Assembly: GCA_044235425.1 (NCBI GenBank)
Contig: JBIIHW010000029.1
Coordinates: 1 to 64,000 of the forward strand
DNA length: 64,000 nucleotides
Direction: 5' to 3'
DNA from: JBJSXJ01 sp044235425
GTDB taxonomy: Bacteria > Planctomycetota > Planctomycetia > Pirellulales > Pirellulaceae
In this document: piece after piece, positions 1 to 7,733 of the stretch
Layout: each line of letters opens with the position of its first letter
Position numbering within the stretch: position 1 is the stretch's first letter
Program-made: the position numbers and the translations under genes
Notes under the pieces: model-generated
Seen by the model: the letters and a program-made list of their open reading frames with translations, nothing else
The model's database searches: none
What the model was told of the DNA's origin: nothing

Positions 1-1
1 C

Positions 2-94
2 AGTTTGAGCGAAGATGGACGCTTACACGATTACCTGAGTCATCGTCCTGGATACGAGTTCACCCGCCGTTCATCCCTTGCTATCGTCACATAA
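2..94 (+). CDS. Possible C-terminal end of a gene cut by the window start
   Basis: Reading frame 2 is open from the window edge to a TAA at 92-94 and gives about 30 residues, beginning SLSEDGRLHDYLSHRPGYEF. The composition looks protein-like and the codons resemble those of neighbouring genes, but frame 1 is also open here to about base 99. No family can be recognised from so short a piece. It may be the tail of a larger gene lying upstream, or chance. Confidence 0.3.
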   Translation, partial: SLSEDGRLHDYLSHRPGYEFTRRSSLAIVT

Positions 95-399
95 GCTGAC
101 GTGGGCCCTCTTGTATGAGAAAAATGCTCGACGTTCCACCGGCTTGAGCAGATCGGGATCGGGCAACTGGCCACATTTCAGAATCGGCACCATTCCGCAG
201 CCGTTGGCGCGCGAAAGATCGCCGCGACGATCAAAGTGGAACTCGCGGCAAGTAGATGGGAGATTGACGTTAATCAATGCGTAAGTGGCCTGAAACGTCA
301 CAGACCTCAATGGCCGCCGCAGCAACTTGTCGTTGAGCTTGCTTTCAAACGCACAAGCTCACCGCCAACACTGTCCGTCCTTGAACCGCGATGGTAGCT
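95..399. other. Stretch without a convincing gene
   Basis: About 305 bases with only short competing frames. The best is a minus-strand frame at 71-325, 84 codons, with three cysteines and no recognisable motif. A plus-strand frame at 78-284 overlaps it. Neither has a good ribosome binding site or a known domain. I see no tRNA, terminator or repeat here. Confidence 0.35.
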
Positions 400-1608
400 C
401 TAATAATTCTTCTTCGCTCCTGGCAATTGCCATGCGGCTGGAGCCGTTCGCGAGGCCTGTCCAGCCACGGGCGCCGTTTGCTGACCACCCCCCCGCCCCG
501 CTGCCGCACCCGTATCGCCACCAATCGTCGCTTTAGCAGCCATCCTGGATCCATCGGAATTCGCCGCCCGCTCACTGCCAACGCGCGGCAATGTATCTGG
601 GCGACCGTTGTACGATGCGGTGCTGTACGGCGAATCCGCCTCGCCCGTCAACGCTCGGCTATATTCCGACGTGGCGAATGGCAACGGACGTGGCGGGCGA
701 CCGCGGAATGCGGCAGGGCCAGGCCCCGCTGGCACATTCGGGTCAGCTGGTCCCGGCATGTCACTCGGTGTCGGGAGCGTATTCGGAGCCTCACCTGGAA
801 CTGGCATAGGTCCCGGTGCTGGCCCAGGCACGGGACGACGATTCGGTGCTGGTGTCGGAGTCGGGGCTGGCAACCCCGCAGCACCTGGAGATGTCCCCGG
901 CACTGCCTTCGGTGCCAACACGTCGAAGCTGCCTCCCGAATGCCCGAAACTAAGCTCACCGTCCGCCTGCCACCCGTTTTGGAATCGCTCACCAGTGCAC
1001 CACTTGCATGGCTTACCGATCAGACTCACCGTGAAATGATGAGCTCGATGATGCAGATTCATGAAGGCCGCTTTCGTCTGGCCATGCAGTCGCTGAAGCG
1101 GTCCTGGACCAGAGCTCAGCCCTCCCCCCATGCCGCTCCACCCCCAGCCAACACCACTTGCCTCACCAAACATCGGCGCACTGAAAACCGGACGCCCCAA
1201 GCCGCCTCCATAACTGCTACCCGCACAGCCACAGCCACACGTCAATCGCGGTAAAAGCGGCCGACTGAACAACCCACTTCCGCAACTGCGGCAGGGAATC
1301 GAAGCCCCGGCCCAAGAGTCTTCCACAATAATCTCATCGCCACCTTCCACCCCAGCCGTGGCAGGAGGTGCTGGAAGCGGTGCTGGAACCTTCGACGGCG
1401 TCGCCGCTGATTGCTCCTCTTGAGCAATTCGCATCGCTCGCACATCGGCGGAACGATAAACGCTGCCACCCGCTCGTGACCAGCCGTCCATTGTCTGGGC
1501 CTGGGCCATTTTTCCACTAGCCACCTGGCCTCCAACGATCGTAGCCATGGTAACGATGGTGGCAAAAGCGGTGAGTGATCCGGTAGTGCTTGCGGTGCGA
1601 TGATTCAT
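400..1608 (-). CDS. Secreted Gly/Pro-rich protein of unknown function
   Basis: A protein of about 402 residues that I do not recognise. The start is placed at the ATG at 1606-1608 because AGGAG lies nine bases upstream and because this start begins a plausible signal peptide: a polar n-region, then a hydrophobic stretch of Ala, Thr, Ile and Val, then an Ala-x-Ala-like site near AQAQ. The frame runs 29 codons further upstream to 1695 without a better site. The middle carries cysteine pairs (CRSC, CGCGC, CKWC) and very Gly-rich patches. The second half is a Pro/Gly-rich low-complexity run with repeated PxPxP and PGPAPGP patterns. Such composition suits an extracytoplasmic or surface protein, which is an inference. 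No catalytic motif is visible. Confidence 0.6.
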   Translation of the reverse strand: MNHRTASTTGSLTAFATIVTMATIVGGQVASGKMAQAQTMDGWSRAGGSVYRSADVRAMRIAQEEQSAATPSKVPAPLPAPPATAGVEGGDEIIVEDSWAGASIPCRSCGSGLFSRPLLPRLTCGCGCAGSSYGGGLGRPVFSAPMFGEASGVGWGWSGMGGGLSSGPGPLQRLHGQTKAAFMNLHHRAHHFTVSLIGKPCKWCTGERFQNGWQADGELSFGHSGGSFDVLAPKAVPGTSPGAAGLPAPTPTPAPNRRPVPGPAPGPMPVPGEAPNTLPTPSDMPGPADPNVPAGPGPAAFRGRPPRPLPFATSEYSRALTGEADSPYSTASYNGRPDTLPRVGSERAANSDGSRMAAKATIGGDTGAAAGRGGGQQTAPVAGQASRTAPAAWQLPGAKKNY

Positions 1609-1818
1609 AGCGTGATGCTCCTGGTGCTTGTGAGAACATGCCCCACATCCCCCTCCAAGGCAAACGACGGATCGCAATAATGCCTCCGATTCCATCGAAT
1701 CTTCGACTTCCCTCAGCAGGTTTCACCATCTATGCTGCCACAGCCGCGCATAACCGCTGCGGTTCGCCTCATGTGCTCACACGGTCGTTATCATCCCCAC
1801 CCCTTTTCGCGTAAACTT

Positions 1819-1904
1819 TTTACTCACCGCTCCCTTTTACTCAACGCTCCTATTTACTCACCGCTCCCTTTTACTCAACGCTCCTATTTACTCACCGCTC
1901 ATGT
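1819..1904 (+). repeat. 34-bp tandem repeat made of two 17-bp half-units
   Basis: The unit is TTTACTCACCGCTCCCT followed by TTTACTCAACGCTCCTA. Two full 34-bp copies lie at 1819-1852 and 1853-1886, and a third partial copy runs into the ATG of the following gene. Looser variants (TTTGCTCATTGCACC, GGTTGCTCATTG) continue into the first codons. The array therefore occupies the place where a Shine-Dalgarno sequence would be expected. Confidence 0.85.
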
Positions 1905-2872
1905 TTGCTCATTGCACCTGGTTGCTCATTGTTACTGTGATAGGGGCTGAGCGTTTGTGGCGAGTGCGCCGAGTCGTTCGGGGTACAAATCTCGCCCGTG
2001 GACCTTGGTGGTGGTTGCTCGCCGCTGCCGTGGCAATCGTTGCGGTCGAATGGCTGACGCTCGGACTCGCACTGTCGCCAGGCAGCACCGCTCACCCCAT
2101 TTCCTGGCCCGACGACCTCCTTGCGTCCCCATCCAACTCATGGCTCCCCCCCCTGCGCTATGCTGTCGCTGTAACCGCTTTCGGCCCCCTCATGGCGACT
2201 CTGGGCGCACAATCTCCCCAGGAACGAGCTTGGCCATGGATCGTGATTTCCATGTGGTTTATGCTCGCCCTACCAGCAGCTGAAGTCTTCGTCTTACAAC
2301 AGGGGCAAGCACTGGAAATCCATTTCGCTCGCGCTACCTTCCTCTGGATCCTCATCGGACTACAACTCGTCAACATGCTTCCAACCCACTTTTGGCGCAC
2401 TGGCTTGTGCGCATCAGCATCTCAACTCACTCTCCTTAGTCGGGACTTACCAGGGCTAGACCGAATCGTAAACTTGGCACCGCTAGCAGCTCTCCAACCA
2501 TGGCTCACTCTCATCGCCCTCTCCTTCGCCGTCCTCGCCATCGCCGATCTGGCGCGCGGCCTGCCAAATCGGTCCACCCTTCCGCCCCGCGATCAGTTGT
2601 GGCTTGACTTTCGCGACCTCTTCGGAGCCCTCTGGGCCGCTCGCATCTACGAGCGGCTAAGCAACGCTGCTCAACTTCAGAAATTACCCATCGTGCTGCA
2701 CTGGACCGGTTGGAGCGAACAAGCCACCAACCCACTCGACTTCCATCCCAACATCGCCGACAACTCCCAGTGCTCCGTACTCCATCTGGCCAACTGGAAC
2801 CTGCTGCGTCGCTTTGTCTCGCCCGCTTGGTTCCACGCTCGCTGCCCAGATCGGATCGAAACGGAAGAATAG
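1901..2872 (+). CDS. Polytopic membrane protein of unknown function
   Basis: 323 residues, unrecognised. Hydrophobic segments are visible near residues 5-15, 38-57, about 85-100 (RYAVAVTAFGPLMATLG), 110-125 (WIVISMWFMLALPAAEVF), 143-160 and 205-220, so an inner-membrane protein with roughly five or six helices is likely. The C-terminal third (from about residue 230) is soluble and Trp-rich, with a motif LHLANWNLLRRFV near the end. No enzyme motif was found. The ATG at 1901 is the first in frame but lies inside the 34-bp tandem repeat and has no purine-rich ribosome site, so the true start is uncertain. It stands alone: the next gene on the strand begins about 200 bases later. Confidence 0.6.
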   Translation: MFAHCTWLLIVTVIGAERLWRVRRVVRGTNLARGPWWWLLAAAVAIVAVEWLTLGLALSPGSTAHPISWPDDLLASPSNSWLPPLRYAVAVTAFGPLMATLGAQSPQERAWPWIVISMWFMLALPAAEVFVLQQGQALEIHFARATFLWILIGLQLVNMLPTHFWRTGLCASASQLTLLSRDLPGLDRIVNLAPLAALQPWLTLIALSFAVLAIADLARGLPNRSTLPPRDQLWLDFRDLFGALWAARIYERLSNAAQLQKLPIVLHWTGWSEQATNPLDFHPNIADNSQCSVLHLANWNLLRRFVSPAWFHARCPDRIETEE

Positions 2873-3074
2873 CTATTTTCCGCTCATCGCCCCGCACATC
2901 TGACGGTCGGGTTTGCGAAGTTGGACGATGTCAAGTAACTTAACGCCTCTCCAACGAACCGTTACCTGTTAGCCAGACTCGTTGGAACAAAACAACAGGC
3001 CCAATTTGGGCCCTTGTGGTATTGGTAGATATCGTGGTCATTGAGCCAGTCTGCGGAAGTCAGGGGATTTTGTG

Positions 3075-4466
3075 ATGAATGTGAGTCAACGTGGGTGGCA
3101 GTGGCAATTCGCCAAGCTTGTCGTGCTAAGCGTTTGGGCGTCCGTCTTACTGGGTTGCCCAGCTCCCGATTCCAACACGAAGAATGCTCCCGCCACTGAC
3201 CGATCCGATAAATCCGAAAGCTCCAACCCCGACTCCGCTGCCAGCGCCAGGGTCCCAGCCGCCATTTCGCGGACCGCTGAAGACACCTCTGCCATCGACT
3301 CGTTGCAAAAAGCAGGTGCCGATCTGCAAACCGTGGAAGAGGGCGGTAAAAAGTGGATTGTCGGGCTAAAACGTGGCACCGCCACACTCAAGAATGACGA
3401 TCTTGCACTCCTCAAAGGCCTACCCAATCTGGAAACGATCGATCTGACCGACTGCCCTGATATCACCAACGACGGTCTCGCTCATCTTTCTGGTCTGCTC
3501 TCTCTGAAGTCCTTGGTGCTCACCAATTGCAGTACGGTCGGTGACGAAGGACTTGCCCACCTTGTCGCTTGCACGCGACTCGAAGATCTCAACCTGGATC
3601 GCACGGGGGTGCGTGATGAGGGGCTCAAACACCTTGCCCAGCTCAAAGGGCTGCGGCGCCTCCGTATGCCACAGACCTTCGTCACCGATGCCGGACTGGC
3701 TCATCTAAAGGATTCCAAAAGTCTCGAACTGATCGACTTGCAGGACTGCAACCTAGTCTCCAATGCCGGTATCGCTCACCTGGCCGGACTCACCAAGCTG
3801 CGTGACCTGAAAATGTGGGGAGTTCAGATTGACGACGCCGTGCTGGATACCGTCGCTCAATTACCCAGCATTCAGATCTTGGGATTTGATGACACGCGCG
3901 TCGCCAATCTGGAAAAGCTCAAAAACAGCAAAACATTGCGACGCTTGTCCCTCGTACGCTCCGCCGTCGACAACGCGGGTGTGGCAGTATTAGCCGAGTT
4001 GCCCAACCTGGAAATCGTCCGGCTGCGCGGCACCGTAGTGGGCGACTCCGGCGTCGGCTCACTAGCCAAACTTACCAAAATTCGAGTGCTCGACCTCAGC
4101 GAAACCCAAGTAGGTGACGAAGGAGTCGCGAAGCTCGCCGCACTTACTAATCTTGAGGAGCTGAATTTGTGGAAGACCCAGGTGACGGATGCCGGTGTCA
4201 AGGAAATCGCTGTGTTCAAGAAGCTGCGGCGCCTGAATCTCGACGACGATTCCAAAATCACCGATGCTGCTATAGAAACTATTTCCCAGCTGAGTGAACT
4301 GGAATTCTTGCATCTGGGTGATACTCAAGTTTCAGATCAAGGTATCGAAAAGCTGGCCGAGCTGAAAAAGCTCAAGGAATTAATCGTTGAGTTTTGTCCA
4401 AATGTGTCCAGCAAGTCTGTGCGGCAATTGAAAGAACGGCTGCCGAACTTGCAGGTAAAAGAATAA
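3075..4466 (+). CDS. Leucine-rich-repeat lipoprotein
   Basis: About 463 residues. A GTG at 3072 and an ATG at 3075 are both possible; the ATG is preferred. The N-terminus is a lipoprotein signal: basic residues, a hydrophobic run, then LLGC with the lipidated cysteine at about residue 28. A polar, Ser/Asp/Ala-rich linker follows to about residue 90. From there to the end lies a regular array of roughly 14 leucine-rich repeats of 23-25 residues with the pattern L.....L.L..T.V.D.GL..L, of the kind common in planctomycete proteins. LRR arrays form curved protein-binding surfaces. Together with the lipobox this suggests an envelope-anchored binding protein whose partner is unknown. No catalytic domain is fused. 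Confidence 0.8.
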   Translation: MNVSQRGWQWQFAKLVVLSVWASVLLGCPAPDSNTKNAPATDRSDKSESSNPDSAASARVPAAISRTAEDTSAIDSLQKAGADLQTVEEGGKKWIVGLKRGTATLKNDDLALLKGLPNLETIDLTDCPDITNDGLAHLSGLLSLKSLVLTNCSTVGDEGLAHLVACTRLEDLNLDRTGVRDEGLKHLAQLKGLRRLRMPQTFVTDAGLAHLKDSKSLELIDLQDCNLVSNAGIAHLAGLTKLRDLKMWGVQIDDAVLDTVAQLPSIQILGFDDTRVANLEKLKNSKTLRRLSLVRSAVDNAGVAVLAELPNLEIVRLRGTVVGDSGVGSLAKLTKIRVLDLSETQVGDEGVAKLAALTNLEELNLWKTQVTDAGVKEIAVFKKLRRLNLDDDSKITDAAIETISQLSELEFLHLGDTQVSDQGIEKLAELKKLKELIVEFCPNVSSKSVRQLKERLPNLQVKE

Positions 4467-4516
4467 TCGTTGCGCGGGGATCGCGCTGTCTCTCTTAGCG
4501 GAAAGGAGTTCGTGCC

Positions 4517-5266
4517 GTGATTGTCGCTGCCACGACGGAATGTTTTGCAGAGCTGCCCTTAGATGAAGCGTTAGAACGTATTTTGGAGTTGGAGTTTTCC
4601 AACGTCGAAATTGCGATTGATGAAACCGGACGCCAAATTAAGCCCTCCGAGGTAGCGTCTGATTTGGATCGAGCCATTTTGCGATGTCGTAATACGCATC
4701 GCATGGATGTCGCAGCCTACAGCTTGAACATCAAAGCACAAGGCGAAGATTTTTATCAGCAGTTCACGGCCTGCTGTAAGCTTGCCAAAGCCACTAAAGT
4801 TGTGACACTCGCTATACCCTCTGCGGAACTCGGCACGCCCTTCAACGAAGAAGTAGAAAACTTGAGAAGACTCGTCGGCATCGCGCGAGTCGAGGGAGTG
4901 CGCGTGGCGCTGCGCAGTCAGATCGGTTGCCAATCTCAGGATCCCGACACTGTTATGGTACTCTGTGACAACGTACCGGGACTGGGATTAGCACTCGATC
5001 CTAGCCATTACATTTGTGGTCCGCATGCTGGTCGTAGCATCGATAAGATCATGAAGTACGTCTATCATGTGCACTTACGTGACACGAGCAAAAAAGAATT
5101 GCAAGTCCGCGTAGGCCAGGGTGAGATCGACTACAACCGACTCATCAGCCAACTCCGCAAACTAAATTACAACCGCGCACTGTCGGTCAACATCAAACCG
5201 ATGAATGATGTCGATCATCCCGGTGAATTGCGTAAGCTCCGACTGCTGCTGGAGACTTTGTTATAG
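4517..5266 (+). CDS. Sugar phosphate isomerase/epimerase-like TIM-barrel protein
   Basis: 249 residues. It starts with GTG at 4517, supported by AAAGGAG at 4502-4508 with a spacer of eight bases. The sequence fits the xylose-isomerase-like (AP endonuclease family 2) TIM barrel. Late strands show LALDPSHY, then VYHVHLRDT (a typical metal- or substrate-facing His with Arg-Asp), then VGQGEIDYNRLISQLRKLNYN, the usual GxGxIdy...l...gY signature. The family includes sugar isomerases, epimerases and inosose dehydratases, and sequence alone does not fix the substrate. It lies 50 bases after the LRR gene and may be co-transcribed with it. Confidence 0.8.
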   Translation: MIVAATTECFAELPLDEALERILELEFSNVEIAIDETGRQIKPSEVASDLDRAILRCRNTHRMDVAAYSLNIKAQGEDFYQQFTACCKLAKATKVVTLAIPSAELGTPFNEEVENLRRLVGIARVEGVRVALRSQIGCQSQDPDTVMVLCDNVPGLGLALDPSHYICGPHAGRSIDKIMKYVYHVHLRDTSKKELQVRVGQGEIDYNRLISQLRKLNYNRALSVNIKPMNDVDHPGELRKLRLLLETLL

Positions 5267-5289
5267 ACGAGACTTAATTCCCCTCGGAA

Positions 5290-5315
5290 CGGAACGACCG
5301 ACTAAAGTCGTTCCG
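5290..5315. repeat. Perfect 9-bp-stem hairpin
   Basis: CGGAACGAC and GTCGTTCCG flank an eight-base loop (CGACTAAA). No T-tract follows, so it is not a standard intrinsic terminator. It lies 23 bases after the isomerase-like stop codon and just before a decayed gene. It may be a dispersed repeat element or part of an RNA end. Confidence 0.6.
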
Positions 5316-5340
5316 AGCGAGCAATGAGCCCAGTCAATGA

Positions 5341-5762
5341 ACGCTCAAATGGGAACTTGTAAAGCAGCCGCCGTACCTCTTACTACTTCTCCTGATCAAC
5401 ATTCTCATCTACGCCATCGTCTGGGCGCTCGTTTCCAAACGAGCGACCATTGAGATTGGACTCAGCGATTACTGCTACCGCATACGACTTCGGCGGCTCT
5501 CGCCATCGACTGGATCGGCATCATTTTAAGTATCGTGGCGTTCGTGGCTGGAATGGCTGGAATGGCTAGTGTGGACAGTTCGGCCTCCTGGGTGCAACCC
5601 GCGATCATTGGCGGATTAAGCGGTCTTCTCGGATTCATCATCTTTGGCCTCTACGCCTGTCGCTTCATCGCCGCAACGAAAATTGACGACCGCTATATGT
5701 AGATCAAAAAGGCTCACCCCGACTACCTCGACCAACTTCCTGCATGGCCGTTTCCGGTTTGA
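5341..5762 (+). pseudogene. Decayed membrane-protein gene with frameshift and in-frame stop
   Basis: Two frames together give one protein-like trace. Frame 1 from 5341 reads a hydrophobic segment and then VSKRATIEIGLSDYC up to about 5480. From about 5493 frame 3 takes over with ALAIDWIGIILSIVAFV and a second hydrophobic pair, then KIDDRYM, a TAG stop at 5700-5702, and IKKAHPDYLDQLPAWPF before the TGA at 5760-5762. The pattern (two or three helices, then a conserved YxWxKxxHPDYLxxLPxWP-like tail) recalls a family of planctomycete membrane proteins. The TAG sits where that tail would carry a tryptophan (TGG). No start codon is left, because a TGA precedes 5341. I read it as an inactivated remnant with its N-terminal part lost. 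Confidence 0.7.
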
Positions 5763-5969
5763 CGACGAGCATTCAAGACTCCCGACCTTGAAAGACGAGA
5801 TGGTCTGACATACCTTAAATGGTTCGAATGAGCGATCTGGCAGCGGACTGCCGAAACGCTCACCGTTGCTCGCCCTTCTGCCGTTTGACTTGCAGGCGTC
5901 TGGCGCGAGTCGTATGCGAGCCCATAATGCTCGCCGGTGTTCACGCAAGTTACTGCAGGAGATGACATT

Positions 5970-7733
5970 ATGGCTACCGAACAAGCACAATCTACCCACC
6001 TGATGTCGGGCGCGGATATCCTGGTCCAGTCGCTGGTAAATCACGGGGTAGACGTACTGTTCGCGTACCCAGGCGGCGCCAGCATGCCGCTCCACCAGTC
6101 GCTCACTCGCTACTCCGACAAGATCCGCACGATCCTGCCGCGGCATGAACAGGGTGGTACCTTCGCGGCCCAAGGCTACGCGCGTTCGACCGGCAAAGTT
6201 GGCGTTGCGATGGGGACCAGTGGCCCCGGCGCCACCAACCTCGTCACCGGTATCGCCGATGCTAAACTCGACAGCATCCCGATGATCGCCATCACGGGAC
6301 AGGTTCCTACTCCCGTGATCGGCACCGATGCCTTCCAAGAAACTCCGATCGTCGAAATCTGTCGCAGCATCACCAAGCACCATTATCTGGTGACCGATGT
6401 TAAAGATGTCGCCCGAGTAATGCGTGAGGCGTTCCATGTCGCTACGACGGGACGGCCGGGGCCGGTCTTGGTTGACATGCCCAAGGACGTCCAGCTCGCA
6501 CAGTGCGTGCCCGACTGGACTCAACCTCTCAATCTTCCCGGATATCGGCTCAATACTCATCGAGCACAACCGGAACAGATTCGGCAAGTGGCGGCCGCCA
6601 TCAAGATGGCGAAGCGTCCTCTGCTTTACGTCGGCGGTGGTGTGATTGCAGCGGATGCCAGCGATGCCGTCCGTGAACTCGTGCGCCGCACCGGTATTCC
6701 AGTCACCATGACTCTCATGGGTCTCGGCAGCTTCCCCAACGAGCATCCGTTATCGCTCGATATGCTCGGCATGCACGGTAGCGTGTACGCCAACTGGGCC
6801 GTGCGTGACTGCGATTTACTGCTCGCCATCGGTGTGCGATTTGATGACCGAGTAACCGGGAAGGTGAGCGAGTTCGCGAAGCATGCCAAGATCGTGCATA
6901 TCGATATCGATCCTTCCGAAATCAACAAGAACAAAGCTGCTCATATTCCCATTTGCAGCGACGTCAAATTCGCGCTCGAACAACTCAATCTCATCGTCGA
7001 AGCGCCGGAAGACATTGAGCCGTGGGTGCGGCAAGTGCAGCAGTGGCGGAGCGAGCGACCCTTCCGCTATGACGATCGCTTTGAAGGGATCCTGCAGCAA
7101 CATGCGATCGCGGAATTATCACGGCTCACGCGCGAGCGAGAAACGTTTATCACCGTCGGTGTCGGTCAGCATCAAATGTGGGCCGCTCAATTCTACAAAC
7201 TCAAACATGCTCGCCAGTGGATGTCGAGTTCTGGACTGGGAACGATGGGCTTTGGCTTGCCTTGCGCCATGGGAGTGCAAGCAGCTCATCCCAATGCACT
7301 GGTTGTCGACATCGATGGCGACGGCAGTTTCCAGATGAACATTCAGGAACTGGCGACGCTGCACTGTGAAAAGCTGCCGGTGAAAGTGCTTCTGCTGAAC
7401 AACCAGCATCTAGGCATGGTCGTGCAGTGGGAAGACCGCTTCCATGCGGGCAATCGAGCTCACACGTATCTGGGACCAATTGATCACGCTGAAGCACGTG
7501 GTCGTGGCGACAGCATTTACGCCGAAGATCGGTATCCAGATTTCGTATCGATCGCGAAGGCGTATGGTTGCGGAGGAGCTTCGGTCCGTCGCAAGGCGGA
7601 TCTGACCGCAGCTCTCGAAGAGATGATCAACTATCCCGGCCCCTTCGTTCTGGACGTCGAAGTCCCGTATCAGGAACACGTACTGCCGATGATCCCCTCG
7701 GGACGTACGGTGGACGAAATCATTCTCGAATGA
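5970..7733 (+). CDS. ilvB: Acetolactate synthase large subunit (thiamine-diphosphate enzyme)
   Basis: 587 residues. The start is ATG 5970, with GCAGGAG eight bases upstream; the frame also holds an unneeded GTG at 5937. The enzyme condenses two pyruvates to acetolactate, the first committed step of valine and leucine synthesis, or pyruvate with 2-oxobutyrate for isoleucine. The three TPP-family domains are visible. The N-terminal pyrimidine-binding domain has FAYPGGASMPLH and the catalytic glutamate in HEQGG (about residue 60). A central domain shows GVRFDDRVTGK and the IDIDP strand. The C-terminal domain holds the TPP/Mg motif GDGSFQMN (about residue 447) through LLLNNQHLGMV. Length is normal for IlvB. 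No ilvN regulatory subunit follows; the next gene overlaps the stop codon by four bases. Confidence 0.93.
   Translation: MATEQAQSTHLMSGADILVQSLVNHGVDVLFAYPGGASMPLHQSLTRYSDKIRTILPRHEQGGTFAAQGYARSTGKVGVAMGTSGPGATNLVTGIADAKLDSIPMIAITGQVPTPVIGTDAFQETPIVEICRSITKHHYLVTDVKDVARVMREAFHVATTGRPGPVLVDMPKDVQLAQCVPDWTQPLNLPGYRLNTHRAQPEQIRQVAAAIKMAKRPLLYVGGGVIAADASDAVRELVRRTGIPVTMTLMGLGSFPNEHPLSLDMLGMHGSVYANWAVRDCDLLLAIGVRFDDRVTGKVSEFAKHAKIVHIDIDPSEINKNKAAHIPICSDVKFALEQLNLIVEAPEDIEPWVRQVQQWRSERPFRYDDRFEGILQQHAIAELSRLTRERETFITVGVGQHQMWAAQFYKLKHARQWMSSSGLGTMGFGLPCAMGVQAAHPNALVVDIDGDGSFQMNIQELATLHCEKLPVKVLLLNNQHLGMVVQWEDRFHAGNRAHTYLGPIDHAEARGRGDSIYAEDRYPDFVSIAKAYGCGGASVRRKADLTAALEEMINYPGPFVLDVEVPYQEHVLPMIPSGRTVDEIILE

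Noticed and set aside
391..1254. Plus-strand open frame of 287 codons opposite the Gly/Pro-rich protein
   Set aside because: Arg/Trp/Cys-rich composition typical of an antisense shadow, no ribosome site, and the minus frame has a signal peptide and a strong Shine-Dalgarno sequence.
5885..5928. Sigma-70 promoter before ilvB (TTGACT at 5885 and CATAAT at 5923)
   Set aside because: The spacing is 32 bases, far from the usual 17, and no other pair fits.
5616..6746. Minus-strand open frame of 376 codons across ilvB and the decayed gene
   Set aside because: Lies opposite clear ilvB homology and shows no known domain.
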